This document shows positions 1 through 8,010 of a DNA stretch of 64,000 bases, in pieces. The translations under genes and the position numbers were made by a program. The stretch covers positions 1 through 64,000 of the forward strand of contig CAVSMB010000036.1 in NCBI GenBank assembly GCA_963728925.1, given 5' to 3'. This DNA comes from JBBPZA01 sp963728925. GTDB taxonomy: Bacteria > Actinomycetota > Thermoleophilia > Solirubrobacterales > Solirubrobacteraceae. Positions within the stretch are counted from its first letter, which is position 1. Every line of letters starts with the position of its first letter. The notes beneath the pieces were generated by a model, which saw only the letters and a program-made list of their open reading frames with translations, ran no database searches and was not told the DNA's origin.

Positions 1-404
1 CGGGCGAGCCACCCGGGGCGGGCGGCCGTCACAGACGGCACCTCGGGCGAAGCCGTCGAGATGCTCACGGACATCAGCACCGCGTCGTCGCCGAGTTCGC
101 GCCGCGCGTCGGCAAGCGCCAGGCGCGGGTTCTCGTCGCCGACCTCGCCGTCGACGCGCGAGGCGTACAGCGCCAGCACGGAGGTCCAGCTCTCCAGTCG
201 CCGGCGAGCGTCCTGCTCGCGAGCAGCCACGTCGACGAGCCACCGCTCGCCGGCGAGCGGGCTGGCGGGAGCGAGAACGTGGACGTCGTTGCCGCGCACG
301 GAGTGCGCGATGTGGTCCAGCGCGGGGTCGTGCCTGCCGGCGCACTCGCGACCGGCGAGCAGGATCACCGGCGTTTGGCTGGGCGTGATGGTGGTGGTCA
401 GCAT
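1..404 (-). CDS. UspA-like nucleotide-binding-domain protein, C-terminus cut by window edge
   Basis: The minus strand is open from an ATG at 402-404 through the window start, so only the first 134 or so residues are present. They read MLTTTITPSQTPVILLAGRE, then a hydrophobic VHVLAPAS strand, a helix with REQDARRRLESWTSVLALYA, GEVGDENPRLALADARRELG, and a final DDAVLMS strand. This order (strand, long helix, GEVGD-type turn, helix, strand) resembles degenerate universal-stress-protein domains common in Thermoleophilia; no ATP-binding glycine motif is visible in the part present. An AAGGAAAA sequence sits about 9 nt before the ATG and decides the start. Function is unknown; a stress role is inferred from the fold only. 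Confidence 0.6.
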   Translation of the reverse strand, partial: MLTTTITPSQTPVILLAGRECAGRHDPALDHIAHSVRGNDVHVLAPASPLAGERWLVDVAAREQDARRRLESWTSVLALYASRVDGEVGDENPRLALADARRELGDDAVLMSVSISTASPEVPSVTAARPGWLA

Positions 405-583
405 CTGGTGTTTTCCTTGGTGAGGGCGGCGGACTGGCCGGTCTGAGTGGACGATCACCAAGTGTGCGGGGCGCTCGCCAGGCACCGGTAAGCCACAGGT
501 CAGAGCGCTCTTACGGCAGACGTGGACTGCCCGCACGCTGCCGCGCGCGTAAGGACGGTCATGGGAAGGCAGTAGGACGCCGC

Positions 584-712
584 CTACCGGCGCGGTCGCC
601 ACGCCTCGTAAAGACGTTCTTGACCTTCGAGGAGCGCCTGTTCTTCGTCGTCAAGCGCGATCTCCGACCATCGCGACTCGATGATCGTCTCGATCCGCGG
701 TTCAGACCTACA
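584..712 (-). pseudogene. Orphan C-terminal gene fragment
   Basis: On the minus strand an open stretch of 42 codons ends at TAG (584-586). It reads ...RIETIIESRWSEIALDDEE, then QALLEGQERLYEAWRPRR and stop. The composition (acidic, helical, Glu/Leu/Trp rich) looks like real protein, unlike the opposite frames, but there is no ATG or GTG start and a TGA closes the frame just upstream. It looks like the tail of a gene whose front has been lost, in the same degraded zone as the neighbouring insertion sequence. The original function cannot be told. Confidence 0.4.
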
Positions 713-777
713 TCAGTGAGTAGCGCTGCTCGTGGTGGCGGTCCGGGCGGGTCGTCGCGCTCTTGGTGAGGAAGTAG

Positions 778-803
778 AAAGGCCCCGCAAACGCGGGGCC
801 TTT
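778..803. terminator. Perfect 11-bp hairpin, likely bidirectional terminator
   Basis: AAAGGCCCCGC (778-788), a 4-nt AAAC loop, and GCGGGGCCTTT (793-803) form a perfect 11-bp stem with A-tract and T-tract flanks, so it can work on either strand. It lies between the minus-strand remnant and the transposase start and may shield the insertion sequence from outside transcription. Confidence 0.7.
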
Positions 804-819
804 CCGTCCGGCTGAGCCG

Positions 820-2463
820 GGATCATGGCGGTTGATGGGTCCGGCCATCGGGTGTGAATGGAGGTCACCCAGCGGGTGATGTCTGTTGACGGTGACAGGC
901 GGCCCGGACGGATCCTGGTGCGAGCCGACGATCCGACGCTCACCCCGTACGCTGGCCTGGCCGTGTCGGGTGAGCTGTCCCGGCGCCTGCGGGTGGCCGA
1001 GCTGATCGACGCCGAGCTGGCGGTTGAGCGCCGCGCGCGGCCGGTCAAGCTCCGCCGGCGCGGCCTGTCACCGGGCGAGCTGGTGGTGTCGCTGGCCGAG
1101 TGCGAGCTGGTCGGCGGGTCGTTCTTCGATCACGTCGAGGACGTGCGCGCCGACGGCGCCGGCGCCCGGCTGCGGGCGGTCGCGGGCACGCCGTCGGCGC
1201 CCGCCGCGTTGCAGAACGCCAAGCGCTTCCGGCGCTGTCACGTGCAGCGGATCGAGCGCGCGCTGGCCAGGGCCGGGCAGCGCCTGGACAAGGCGTTGCG
1301 GCGCGATCCGGGCGAGCCGGTGACGATCGATCTGGATGCCACGCAGGTGACCGTCTACGGCGCTCGTAAGCAGGGCGCCGCGCGCAGCCGGCACGGTTGC
1401 ATGAGCTACGCGCCGCACGTCGCGTTCTGGGCCCAGCGGGGCCGCGCGCTGACGAGCGAGCTGGTCGGCGGCAACCGCGAGAAGCTCTGCGGCGCCGAGT
1501 GCGCCAAGATCGCGCGGCGCGCGATCGCGCTGCTGCCGGCTGGGCACGGGCCGGTGACGATGCGCATCGACTCGGCCTACTACGCCAGCGAGCTGCTCGA
1601 GGCGCTACGCCAGCAGCGCGCGTGCTTCACCGTGTCGGTGCCGCGCAACCAGGCGATGTGGAAGGCGCTCGGCCAGATCGCCGAGGACGCCTGGGTCGAC
1701 GCGCTCGAGATGCCCGGCGCGCAGGTCGCCGAGACGACCTACACGCCGACCGGCTGGCGCCACGAGCCGCTGCGGCTGATCGTCCGCCGCGTCCCGTTCA
1801 GCGCCCAGAAGATCGCCGACGGCAGCCTGACCGCCCGGCGGCGCAAGACGATCCACCCCGAGCAGCTACAGCTCGCGCTCGACGGCGAGGTCGCGTCGGT
1901 CTTCGGCTACAGCTTCATCCTGACCGACATCCCACACCAGCCGACCGGCTGGGTCGAGCACTTCCACCGCCACCGTGCCCAGATCGAAGAGCGCCTGAAG
2001 GAAGCAAAGCTCGGCCAAGCGCTGCGGCACCTGCCCTCCGGCGACCAGCACGCCAACCGCGTCTGGCTGACCTGCGCGCTGCTCGCGCTCAACCTCACCG
2101 CATTCTGCTGCGACCTGTGCCCCGCCGCCGGCGCGTCGGGCAAGGCACCCGACGACGCGCCGCTGCGCCGCGCCGCCGCCACGCTGCGCCGGATCCTCTT
2201 CTGCGTGCCCGGCCGCATCATCCGCAGCGCGCGGCGCACGATCCTGCGTCTGCCCGAAGGCTTCCGCCACGCCGACGTCTTCCAGGCCACCCTCGACGCC
2301 GTCTACGCGCTGCCGCCACCCTAACCCCCGGCCAGCCCCCGCCGACGTCGACCGCTCGCCGCACCGCCCAGCTCGGCGACCCCGCAAACCGGCCAGATCG
2401 ACCACACCCCCGGCCAATCGCCGCGCCGCGCGGCCCATTCACCACCCCAAGCACGGCTGATCC
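820..2463 (+). mobile_element. IS1380-family insertion sequence (ends approximate)
   Basis: A single-transposase element. The boundaries are a guess: GGATCA at 820-825 and its complement TGATCC at 2458-2463 are the best inverted pair flanking the transposase and give about 1.64 kb, a normal size for IS1380. Beyond those six bases the two ends agree only weakly (about 10 of 20), and no target duplication is evident, so the true termini are unresolved. About 135 nt of non-coding sequence follows the transposase stop inside this interval. Confidence 0.6.
858..2324 (+). CDS. IS1380-family transposase
   Basis: A 488-residue DDE transposase that would cut and join the ends of its insertion sequence. 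The catalytic acidic residues fit: Asp in IDLDATQVTVYG (around D158/D160), Asp in MRIDSAYYASE (D238) and Glu in HRAQIEERLKEAKLG (E377/E378). The YGARKQGAARSRHGCMSYAP and RALTSELVGGNREKL segments are typical of IS1380. Length is full for the family and no frameshift is seen, so the enzyme may be active. The start ATG lacks a clear ribosome binding site. Flanking genes are fragments, consistent with a region that accumulates insertions. Confidence 0.93.
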   Translation: MEVTQRVMSVDGDRRPGRILVRADDPTLTPYAGLAVSGELSRRLRVAELIDAELAVERRARPVKLRRRGLSPGELVVSLAECELVGGSFFDHVEDVRADGAGARLRAVAGTPSAPAALQNAKRFRRCHVQRIERALARAGQRLDKALRRDPGEPVTIDLDATQVTVYGARKQGAARSRHGCMSYAPHVAFWAQRGRALTSELVGGNREKLCGAECAKIARRAIALLPAGHGPVTMRIDSAYYASELLEALRQQRACFTVSVPRNQAMWKALGQIAEDAWVDALEMPGAQVAETTYTPTGWRHEPLRLIVRRVPFSAQKIADGSLTARRRKTIHPEQLQLALDGEVASVFGYSFILTDIPHQPTGWVEHFHRHRAQIEERLKEAKLGQALRHLPSGDQHANRVWLTCALLALNLTAFCCDLCPAAGASGKAPDDAPLRRAAATLRRILFCVPGRIIRSARRTILRLPEGFRHADVFQATLDAVYALPPP

Positions 2464-2526
2464 TCACGACTGACGGTCAGATCAGCCCGCCGAGCACCGC
2501 GACACGCCCTTACTCACCGAAGTAGG

Positions 2527-2640
2527 TCAGACAGTTGGTGGCCAGTACTTGTCGAGGGTGAACTCGGCGACAACGTCGGGCTGGTCGAAGAAGTATTCCT
2601 CGACCGTCGCGTCGCCGCGCTGAGTGGGTTCGTACAGGCG
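2527..2640 (-). pseudogene. Orphan C-terminal gene fragment next to the IS right end
   Basis: The minus strand encodes RLYEPTQRGDATVEEYFFDQ, then PDVVAEFTLDKYWPPTV and stop (TGA, 2527-2529). The sequence has balanced, protein-like composition and looks like the intact tail of a soluble protein. The frame runs upstream into the hairpin at 2637-2670 with no usable start codon, so the N-terminal part has been lost. It lies about 65 nt beyond the likely right end of the insertion sequence. I do not recognise the family. Confidence 0.45.
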
Positions 2641-2670
2641 AGGCGCCGCTCCGTGGAGCGGCGCCTCGCC
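2637..2670 (-). terminator. Perfect 15-bp hairpin downstream of the minus-strand membrane protein gene
   Basis: GGCGAGGCGCCGCTC (2637-2651), loop CGTG, and GAGCGGCGCCTCGCC (2656-2670) pair perfectly over 15 bp. It begins 18 nt after the stop of the minus-strand gene at 2688-3035, the right place for its transcription terminator. No long U tract follows, as is common in high-GC actinobacteria. Confidence 0.7.
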
Positions 2671-2687
2671 ATGTACTGGCAGCCGGT

Positions 2688-3035
2688 CTACCGGCCGGCG
2701 ACCGATGCGGAGATCGTGCTCTCGTCCGGGATGCTGGACGGCTGGGTCGAGCCGCCGGCGATGGACGAAGCGATGGCGCTCTCGTTCGGGCCGGTGCTGG
2801 GGAGCGTGCCGACCGCCGCCGCGACGCCACTCTCCTCCGGGCCGCCGTCCGAGCGCAGGCTCGGCTGAGGGGGCGCGCCTGCGTTCTCCTGGCTCGAGGT
2901 CGAGCCGTTGTCGAGAGCGAGGATCAGGACGAGGACGGCTGCGACGGCCAGTGCGAGGAGCCCCGCGAGCAGGACGGCCCGGCCGGACCGTCCACGGATC
3001 GGGAGTGACTCGGGAAATGGCGTGACCTGCGACAT
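2688..3035 (-). CDS. Small single-pass membrane protein with threefold C-terminal repeat
   Basis: A 115-residue protein of unknown function. Residues 1-18 are a short cytoplasmic head with basic residues, 19-41 form one transmembrane segment (AVLLAGLLALAVAAVLVLIL), and 42-115 would face outside. The outer part has three copies of a roughly 11-residue motif of the form P(E/N/D)ES..(V/I)(A/S)..(V/I)AG: PEESGVAAAVG (66-76), PNESAIASSIAG (83-94), PDESTISASVAG (103-114). AAGGAGA lies 8 nt before the ATG and decides this start over an in-frame ATG 45 nt upstream. A strong hairpin follows the gene. The repeats could be a binding or self-association element; this is inference. Confidence 0.7.
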   Translation of the reverse strand: MSQVTPFPESLPIRGRSGRAVLLAGLLALAVAAVLVLILALDNGSTSSQENAGAPPQPSLRSDGGPEESGVAAAVGTLPSTGPNESAIASSIAGGSTQPSSIPDESTISASVAGR

Positions 3036-3181
3036 CAGTGGTCTCCTTGGGTCGGGAAGCCGTTCTATCGGGCGCCTCAACCGCCGGTTGTGCGAAAGAG
3101 CACAGGTAGCGCGATTGCCTGTACGACCGGGCGGGGCGGCCGTGCCGGGACGAGGGGTGCAGCGAGCGACAGCAGGGCGGC

Positions 3182-3373
3182 GTGATGCGCGAGCACGTCG
3201 AGGCGATCAGGGCGATCTGGACGCAGGAGCAGGCGAGCTACCACGGCGCCCACGTCGACTTCGACGCGATCTACTCCTGGCCCAAGCCGGTGCAGGAACC
3301 CCATCCGCCGGTGCTGGTCGGCGGCAACGGACGCACCGTCCTGGATCGCGTGCTCGCCTACGGCGACGCGGAC
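3182..3373 (+). pseudogene. Fragment of luciferase-like (LLM class, F420-type) oxidoreductase
   Basis: About 63 codons match the interior of LLM-class flavin/F420-dependent oxidoreductases: MREHVEAIRAIWT, YHGAHVDFDAIYSWPKPVQ, PHPPVLVGGNGRTVLDRVLA, YGDA. The N-terminal flavin-barrel start and everything after the YGD motif are absent, and the frame runs into unrelated sequence just before cysK. A whole protein would be near 280-300 residues, so this is a remnant. It marks the right-hand limit of the degraded zone. Confidence 0.75.
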
Positions 3374-3419
3374 GCCCGCCGTCACGACCGGCTGTCGACG
3401 CTAGGGTTGCCGGGCCGCA

Positions 3420-4349
3420 ATGGCCGCAATCCCGATCAACATCTCCGAGCACGTCGGACGTACGCCGATGGTCCGCCTGACCCGCCTCGAGCCGCAGGAC
3501 AGCCGGGTCGAGCTCTACGGCAAGCTCGAGGCCGCCAACCCCGGTGGCAGCGTCAAGGACCGCATCGGCGTCGCCATGATCGAGGCCGCCGAGGGCGAGG
3601 GGCGCATCGAACCGGGCCGCACCACGATCGTCGAGGCGACGAGCGGCAACACCGGGATCGCGCTGGCCTTCGTGTGCGCGGCGAAGGGCTATGAGCTCGT
3701 GCTCACCCTGCCGCAGGGGATGAGCCGCGAGCGCTCGGCGCTGCTGCGCATGTACGGTGCGCGGGTCGAGGAGGTCGAGTCCCTGGGCGGGATGGACGAG
3801 GCCGTGCAGGCCGCGCGGCGGCTGGCCCAGCGCGACGACGTCTGGGTGCCCGACCAGTTCTCCAACCCCGCGAACCCCGAGGCGCACCGCCGGGCGACGG
3901 GGCCGGAGATCCTCGAGGCGCTCGACGGCCGCGTCGACGTGCTCGTGGCGGGCGTCGGCACGGGAGGGACGATCACCGGCGTTGGGCGCGCACTGAAGGA
4001 GCGCGACGTGGCCACGCGCGTGGTCGCCATCGAGCCGCGAAGCTCCGCGGTGCTCTCAGGCCAGGCGCCGGGGCCGCACAAGATCCAGGGGATCGGCGCG
4101 GGCTTCGTGCCCGCGGTACTCGACCGCGAGCTGCTCGACGAGGTCATCCCCGTCGACGACGAGGACGCCATCGAGACCGCGCGCGAGGCCGCGCGGCGCG
4201 AGGGCGTGCTCGCCGGGATCTCCTGCGGCGCGGCGCTGTGGGGCGCGCTGGAGGTCGCCCGCCGGCCCGAGTCGCGCGGGAAGCGGATCGTCGTCGTGCT
4301 CCCCGACTCGGGCGAGCGCTACATCTCCACGCCGTTCTTCGCCCCGTAG
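3420..4349 (+). CDS. cysK: Cysteine synthase (O-acetylserine sulfhydrylase)
   Basis: A 309-residue PLP enzyme that makes cysteine from O-acetylserine and sulfide. The PLP lysine is K46 in NPGGSVKDRIG; TSGNTG binds the substrate carboxylate and GVGTGGTITG holds the PLP phosphate; PDSGERYIST closes the fold. Length is normal. The other half of the pathway, cysE, lies 3.7 kb downstream on the same strand with a large minus-strand gene between. A TAGGGT hexamer 12 nt before the ATG may be the -10 element. The last 31 nt overlap the end of the convergent cyclase gene. Confidence 0.95.
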   Translation: MAAIPINISEHVGRTPMVRLTRLEPQDSRVELYGKLEAANPGGSVKDRIGVAMIEAAEGEGRIEPGRTTIVEATSGNTGIALAFVCAAKGYELVLTLPQGMSRERSALLRMYGARVEEVESLGGMDEAVQAARRLAQRDDVWVPDQFSNPANPEAHRRATGPEILEALDGRVDVLVAGVGTGGTITGVGRALKERDVATRVVAIEPRSSAVLSGQAPGPHKIQGIGAGFVPAVLDRELLDEVIPVDDEDAIETAREAARREGVLAGISCGAALWGALEVARRPESRGKRIVVVLPDSGERYISTPFFAP

Positions 4350-7300
4350 GCGGCGGGCTGGGCCACCGGGTCGTCGAGCAGCCCGAGCACCGGGGCCTGC
4401 GACGAGGCCATGCCGTGCTTCCCGAGCCCGGCGAGCGCTGCCTCGGCGACCGCGCGGGCGCCGGCGGGGTCACGCGACCACGTCGCCCGCGCGACGAGCA
4501 GCTCGCAGTAGAGCGCCTCCCCGACCCGCTCGAGCTCGCGCCACGCCGCCGCGGCCTCGCGCAGGGCCCCGACCGCCTCGTCAGGGTCCTCACGGGTCGT
4601 GCCGTCAGCCATCGCCGCCGCGGCCTGGCCCGCCCGGTAGGGAAGCCGGCCGGCGAGCGCGAGTGCCTCCTGCGCCCCGGCCCGCGCCTCGCGGTCGCGA
4701 CCGGCCAGCGACAGGTCGATGGCGCGCGCCGACATCGCCTCGATCGACTGGGCGACCAGGCCGGCGCGCTCGCACACCTCCAGGGCGGTGTCCAGAGCAG
4801 CGACCGCGCCGTCGGCGTCGCCGCCGTCGCGCAGGACCATCGAGAGGCCGAGCAGGGTCGAGTACTCGATCTCCGACCAGCCGGCCCGGGTGGCGAGGTC
4901 GTGGGCGCGGCGCAACATCCGCTCGGCCGCCTCGAGGTCGCCCGCCTTCCACAGCAGCAAGCCGTTGAGCCCGTAGGGGAGCGCGAGCTTGACCTCCATC
5001 CCCTCCCGCTCGGCGAGCTCGGTGCTGGTCGCCGTATAGGTCGCCGCCGTCGCCCAGTCGGTCCGGAAGGCGGCGATGAGCGCGAGGTGGGCCGTGAGCT
5101 CGACCTGATCGGGGAGGTCTCCGATCTCCTGGGCGATGGCCAGCGCCTCCTCCCACGCGCGCTGGGCGGCGGCGTAGTCGGCCTCGGCGACGTCGAGGTA
5201 GTCGCCGAGCGCGAGCAGCGCGCGGACCGTCTCGTCGGGGCTCAGGCCCCGTGAGAGCTCGACGGAGCACTCGAGGTTCTCGCGCGCCTTGGCCTGATCG
5301 CCGATGCGCCCGAAGACGCGGCCGAAGATCGCGTACGCGCGGCTCGCCACACGCGGCTCGGCGAGCCGCTCCGCGAGTCGCAGCGCGCGCTCGGAGGCGT
5401 ACACCGCGAGCATGTTGTCCCCGGTGTTGAGGTACAGCGTCGCCGCCTCCTCGTAGAGCTCGACGAGCTCGACGCAGGGCTCGCCGTCGCGCAGCAGGTT
5501 GATGCCGGCCTGGTAGTGCTCGATCGCCCCGTCGCGGTCGCCGCCGTGCCACAGCGCGGCCCCGATCTTGCGGTGCAGGGCGGCGACGCGCACGGGATCG
5601 CCGACTGCCTCGTGGTGGCCGAGCGCCTGCGTCCACACCGCGACGGCCTCGTCGAGGCGTCCCGAGCGCGCCTCGAGGTCGGCGAGCTTCTCGCCGATGC
5701 GCGCGTCGGCGTCGGGATGCTCGCCGCCGCGCAGGTCCAGGGCGGCGCGGTAGCGCGCGATCGCCTCGTTCATCGAGTGCACGGCGCCCGCCGCATCGCC
5801 CGCCACCTCGAGCGAGCGCAGCGCGCGGACGTGGATGCGGGCCATCCGGTCCTCCGGCACGCTGGCCTCCTCGGCGAGCGTCGCCGCGCGACCGTAGTGC
5901 TCGGCGACGAGCGCCACGACCTCCTCGGCGCGGTCTCCGGCCCGCTCCTCGATCAGGGCGCCGACTTCGAAGTGCTTCTCCGAGCGCAGCGCCTTGGGCA
6001 GCGTGCCGTAGGCGACGTCGCGGATGAGGACGTGCTTGAAGGAGAACTCCTGGTCGCCCGGGCGCAGGCCGATGGCGCTCATCAGCCGCCGCTGGCCTTC
6101 GGCCGCGACGACGATGTCCTTGGCCTCCAGGGCGCTCAGCGCGGCGCGTAGGGGCCGCGGCTCGGCGTCGAGCAGGTGCTCGAGCGCGCCGGTCCAGAAG
6201 CGCTCGCCGACCACGGCCGCGTCCTGCACCAGCCGACGCTCGAGCGGCGCCAGGGCGTCGAGGCGGCTCGCCAGCACCGCGTGGACGGTGTCGGGGAGCT
6301 CGGTGGCGTCGCTGCCCTCCTCCTCGACGAGGCTGCGGGCCATCTCCTCGGCGAACAGGGGGTTGCCGCCCGCGCGCTCGGCCACCAGCGCCACGGTCTC
6401 CTGGGCCGGGTGCTCGTCGTCCATGAGCGCGGCGACGAGCTCGCGGGTGTGGGCCTCCGCGAGCGGCGCGAGGAAGATCGAGCTCGCGTTGCGCCGCCCG
6501 CCGCTCCAGCTGGGCCGCCGCTCGAGCAGCTCCTCGCGGGTCAGGCAGAGGACGAGCAGTGGCCCCGCCACCCACTGTGCGAGGTACTCGACCAGGTCGA
6601 GCATCCCGTCGTCGGCCCAGTGAACGTCCTCCCAGGCGATGACCAGCGGGCCACGACGGGTGAGGCCCTCGACGAGCGAGCGCGCCGCCGAGAAGAAGCG
6701 CTCGCGCATCTCCTGGGGGTCGTCGACCTCGACGACGGGCACGTCGGGCGGGGCCTCGATGCCGACCACTCGACCGATCAGCGCCGCGCGGCGGTCGGTC
6801 GGCTCGTCGCCGTCCGCGCGCCCGGCGACCGTCCGCTCGATCGCCGTCGACAGCTTGCCCCAGGCGATGACCGAGCTGTCCTCGTCGCAGATGTCGGCCT
6901 CGTCCCGGATGACCTCGCCGAGCGCCCAGTAGACGATCCCCGAGCCGTAGGGCAGCGAGCGGCCGTGCCTGAAGGCCGGCGCGTCGGACCGGCCCGCGAG
7001 CCGCGCCTCGAGCTCGCGCAGCATGCGCGACTTGCCGACGCCGGCCTGGCCGACGAGCGTGACGAGGTGCGGGCGCCCCTCGCGGACGACGCGCCCGTAG
7101 AGCGACTCGAGCAGGTCGAGCTCCTCGTCGCGGCCGACGAACGGGGTCACGCGGCGTCCCGCGCCGGCGGGCGTTCGCAGCACGGCGCCGGCCTCCCACG
7201 CGGGGACGGCCTGCGCCTTCCCCTTGAGCTGCAGCGGCTCGAGCTGGCGGTAGTCGATCACGTCACGGGTGGCGCGCCACGTGCGCGCGCCGACCGTCAC

Positions 7301-7960
7301 CGAGCCGGGTCTGGCGGCGGCCTGCAACCGCGCGGCCACGTTGACCGTGTCGCCGATGACGGTGTAGCCGTCGCCGACCGCGCCCGCCGCGACCTCCCCC
7401 GAGTTCACCCCGATGCGCAGGGCGAAGGTGAGCCCGTGCACGGCGGTCAGCTCGATGTTGAGCTCCTCCATCGCGTCCTGCATGGCCAGCCCGGCCCGGA
7501 CGGCGCGCTCGGGATCGTTGTCGTGGGCGACCGGTGCGCCGAACAGGGCCATGATGTTGTCGCCGATGTACTTGTCCACCGTGCCGCCGTGCCGGTCGAC
7601 TTCGTCGCGCAGGCGGCGCAGGCAGCGCTCGACGAGCCCCTTGAGCGCCTCGGGGTCCATCGTCTCGGCCACCGCGGTGTAGCCCGATAGGTCGGCGAAG
7701 AGCACGCTGACCACGCGGCGCTCCTCGGGCGGCGCCACCGGTGCCACCGTGGGCGCCGCCGGTGCGGGATCGGGAGCCGGGCGGCTTGGCTCGGTGGAGT
7801 CCTTGCGCGCGGCTCCGCAGTTCATGCAGAAGCGCGCCTCGGGGGGGTTCTCGGCCCCGCACACCTCGCACGGCCGCGCGAGGGCGCTTCCGCAGTTCAT
7901 GCAGAAGCGCGCGCCCTCGGGATTCTCCGTCGTGCAGCTCGAGCAGCGTTGGGCGGCCAT
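4319..7960 (-). CDS. Zinc-ribbon / class III cyclase / AAA ATPase / TPR signalling protein
   Basis: About 1213 residues. Two zinc ribbons come first (CSSC...CMNC and CEVC...CMNC, residues about 5-50). Next is an adenylate/guanylate cyclase domain (about 80-255) with VSVLFADLSGYT and KYIGDNIMALFGAP carrying the metal-binding aspartates, and GYTVIGDTVNVAARLQ. Then comes an ATPase with Walker A VGQAGVGKS near residue 300 and a VIAWEDVHWADD Walker B. The C-terminal half is TPR-like helices. This architecture is common in actinobacteria as large sensor or transcriptional regulators; whether it makes cAMP is not shown. An in-frame GTG at 7964-7966 is an alternative start. The 3' end overlaps convergent cysK by 31 nt. 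Confidence 0.9.
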   Translation of the reverse strand: MAAQRCSSCTTENPEGARFCMNCGSALARPCEVCGAENPPEARFCMNCGAARKDSTEPSRPAPDPAPAAPTVAPVAPPEERRVVSVLFADLSGYTAVAETMDPEALKGLVERCLRRLRDEVDRHGGTVDKYIGDNIMALFGAPVAHDNDPERAVRAGLAMQDAMEELNIELTAVHGLTFALRIGVNSGEVAAGAVGDGYTVIGDTVNVAARLQAAARPGSVTVGARTWRATRDVIDYRQLEPLQLKGKAQAVPAWEAGAVLRTPAGAGRRVTPFVGRDEELDLLESLYGRVVREGRPHLVTLVGQAGVGKSRMLRELEARLAGRSDAPAFRHGRSLPYGSGIVYWALGEVIRDEADICDEDSSVIAWGKLSTAIERTVAGRADGDEPTDRRAALIGRVVGIEAPPDVPVVEVDDPQEMRERFFSAARSLVEGLTRRGPLVIAWEDVHWADDGMLDLVEYLAQWVAGPLLVLCLTREELLERRPSWSGGRRNASSIFLAPLAEAHTRELVAALMDDEHPAQETVALVAERAGGNPLFAEEMARSLVEEEGSDATELPDTVHAVLASRLDALAPLERRLVQDAAVVGERFWTGALEHLLDAEPRPLRAALSALEAKDIVVAAEGQRRLMSAIGLRPGDQEFSFKHVLIRDVAYGTLPKALRSEKHFEVGALIEERAGDRAEEVVALVAEHYGRAATLAEEASVPEDRMARIHVRALRSLEVAGDAAGAVHSMNEAIARYRAALDLRGGEHPDADARIGEKLADLEARSGRLDEAVAVWTQALGHHEAVGDPVRVAALHRKIGAALWHGGDRDGAIEHYQAGINLLRDGEPCVELVELYEEAATLYLNTGDNMLAVYASERALRLAERLAEPRVASRAYAIFGRVFGRIGDQAKARENLECSVELSRGLSPDETVRALLALGDYLDVAEADYAAAQRAWEEALAIAQEIGDLPDQVELTAHLALIAAFRTDWATAATYTATSTELAEREGMEVKLALPYGLNGLLLWKAGDLEAAERMLRRAHDLATRAGWSEIEYSTLLGLSMVLRDGGDADGAVAALDTALEVCERAGLVAQSIEAMSARAIDLSLAGRDREARAGAQEALALAGRLPYRAGQAAAAMADGTTREDPDEAVGALREAAAAWRELERVGEALYCELLVARATWSRDPAGARAVAEAALAGLGKHGMASSQAPVLGLLDDPVAQPAAYGAKNGVEM

Positions 7961-7997
7961 CGCCACGGCCGACGATAGCGCCCGCCACGGGGAACGC

Positions 7998-8003
7998 TAC
8001 GCT
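7998..8003 (+). promoter_or_regulatory. Putative -10 element of leaderless cysE
   Basis: TACGCT ends 7 nt before the cysE ATG and no SD sequence is present, so transcription probably starts at or next to the start codon. Confidence 0.5.
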
Positions 8004-8010
8004 TCGCGCC

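Larger units (their letters stand above)
405..857. other. Intergenic and decayed stretch left of the IS element
   Basis: No complete gene is supported here. The stretch holds the upstream region of the UspA-like gene, an orphan C-terminal coding tail on the minus strand (584-712), a strong hairpin (778-803) and the left end of the insertion sequence. A plus-strand open frame at 464-769 has Arg/Ser/Pro-rich composition without family resemblance and is taken as a GC-driven artefact. Confidence 0.5.

Noticed and set aside
464..769. A 101-codon plus-strand gene left of the insertion sequence
   Set aside because: Arg/Ser/Pro-rich composition, no SD, spans the reverse of the more protein-like minus-strand fragment at 584-712.
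820..2463. Exact inverted terminal repeats and target duplication of the insertion sequence
   Set aside because: Only GGATCA/TGATCC match clearly. The rest of the ends agree in about half of positions and no flanking duplication is seen, so no exact ends are claimed.
4605..7199. An 864-codon minus-strand open frame inside the cyclase/ATPase gene
   Set aside because: Alternative frame of the real gene, extremely Arg/Ala/Gly rich; the other frame carries all cyclase and ATPase motifs.
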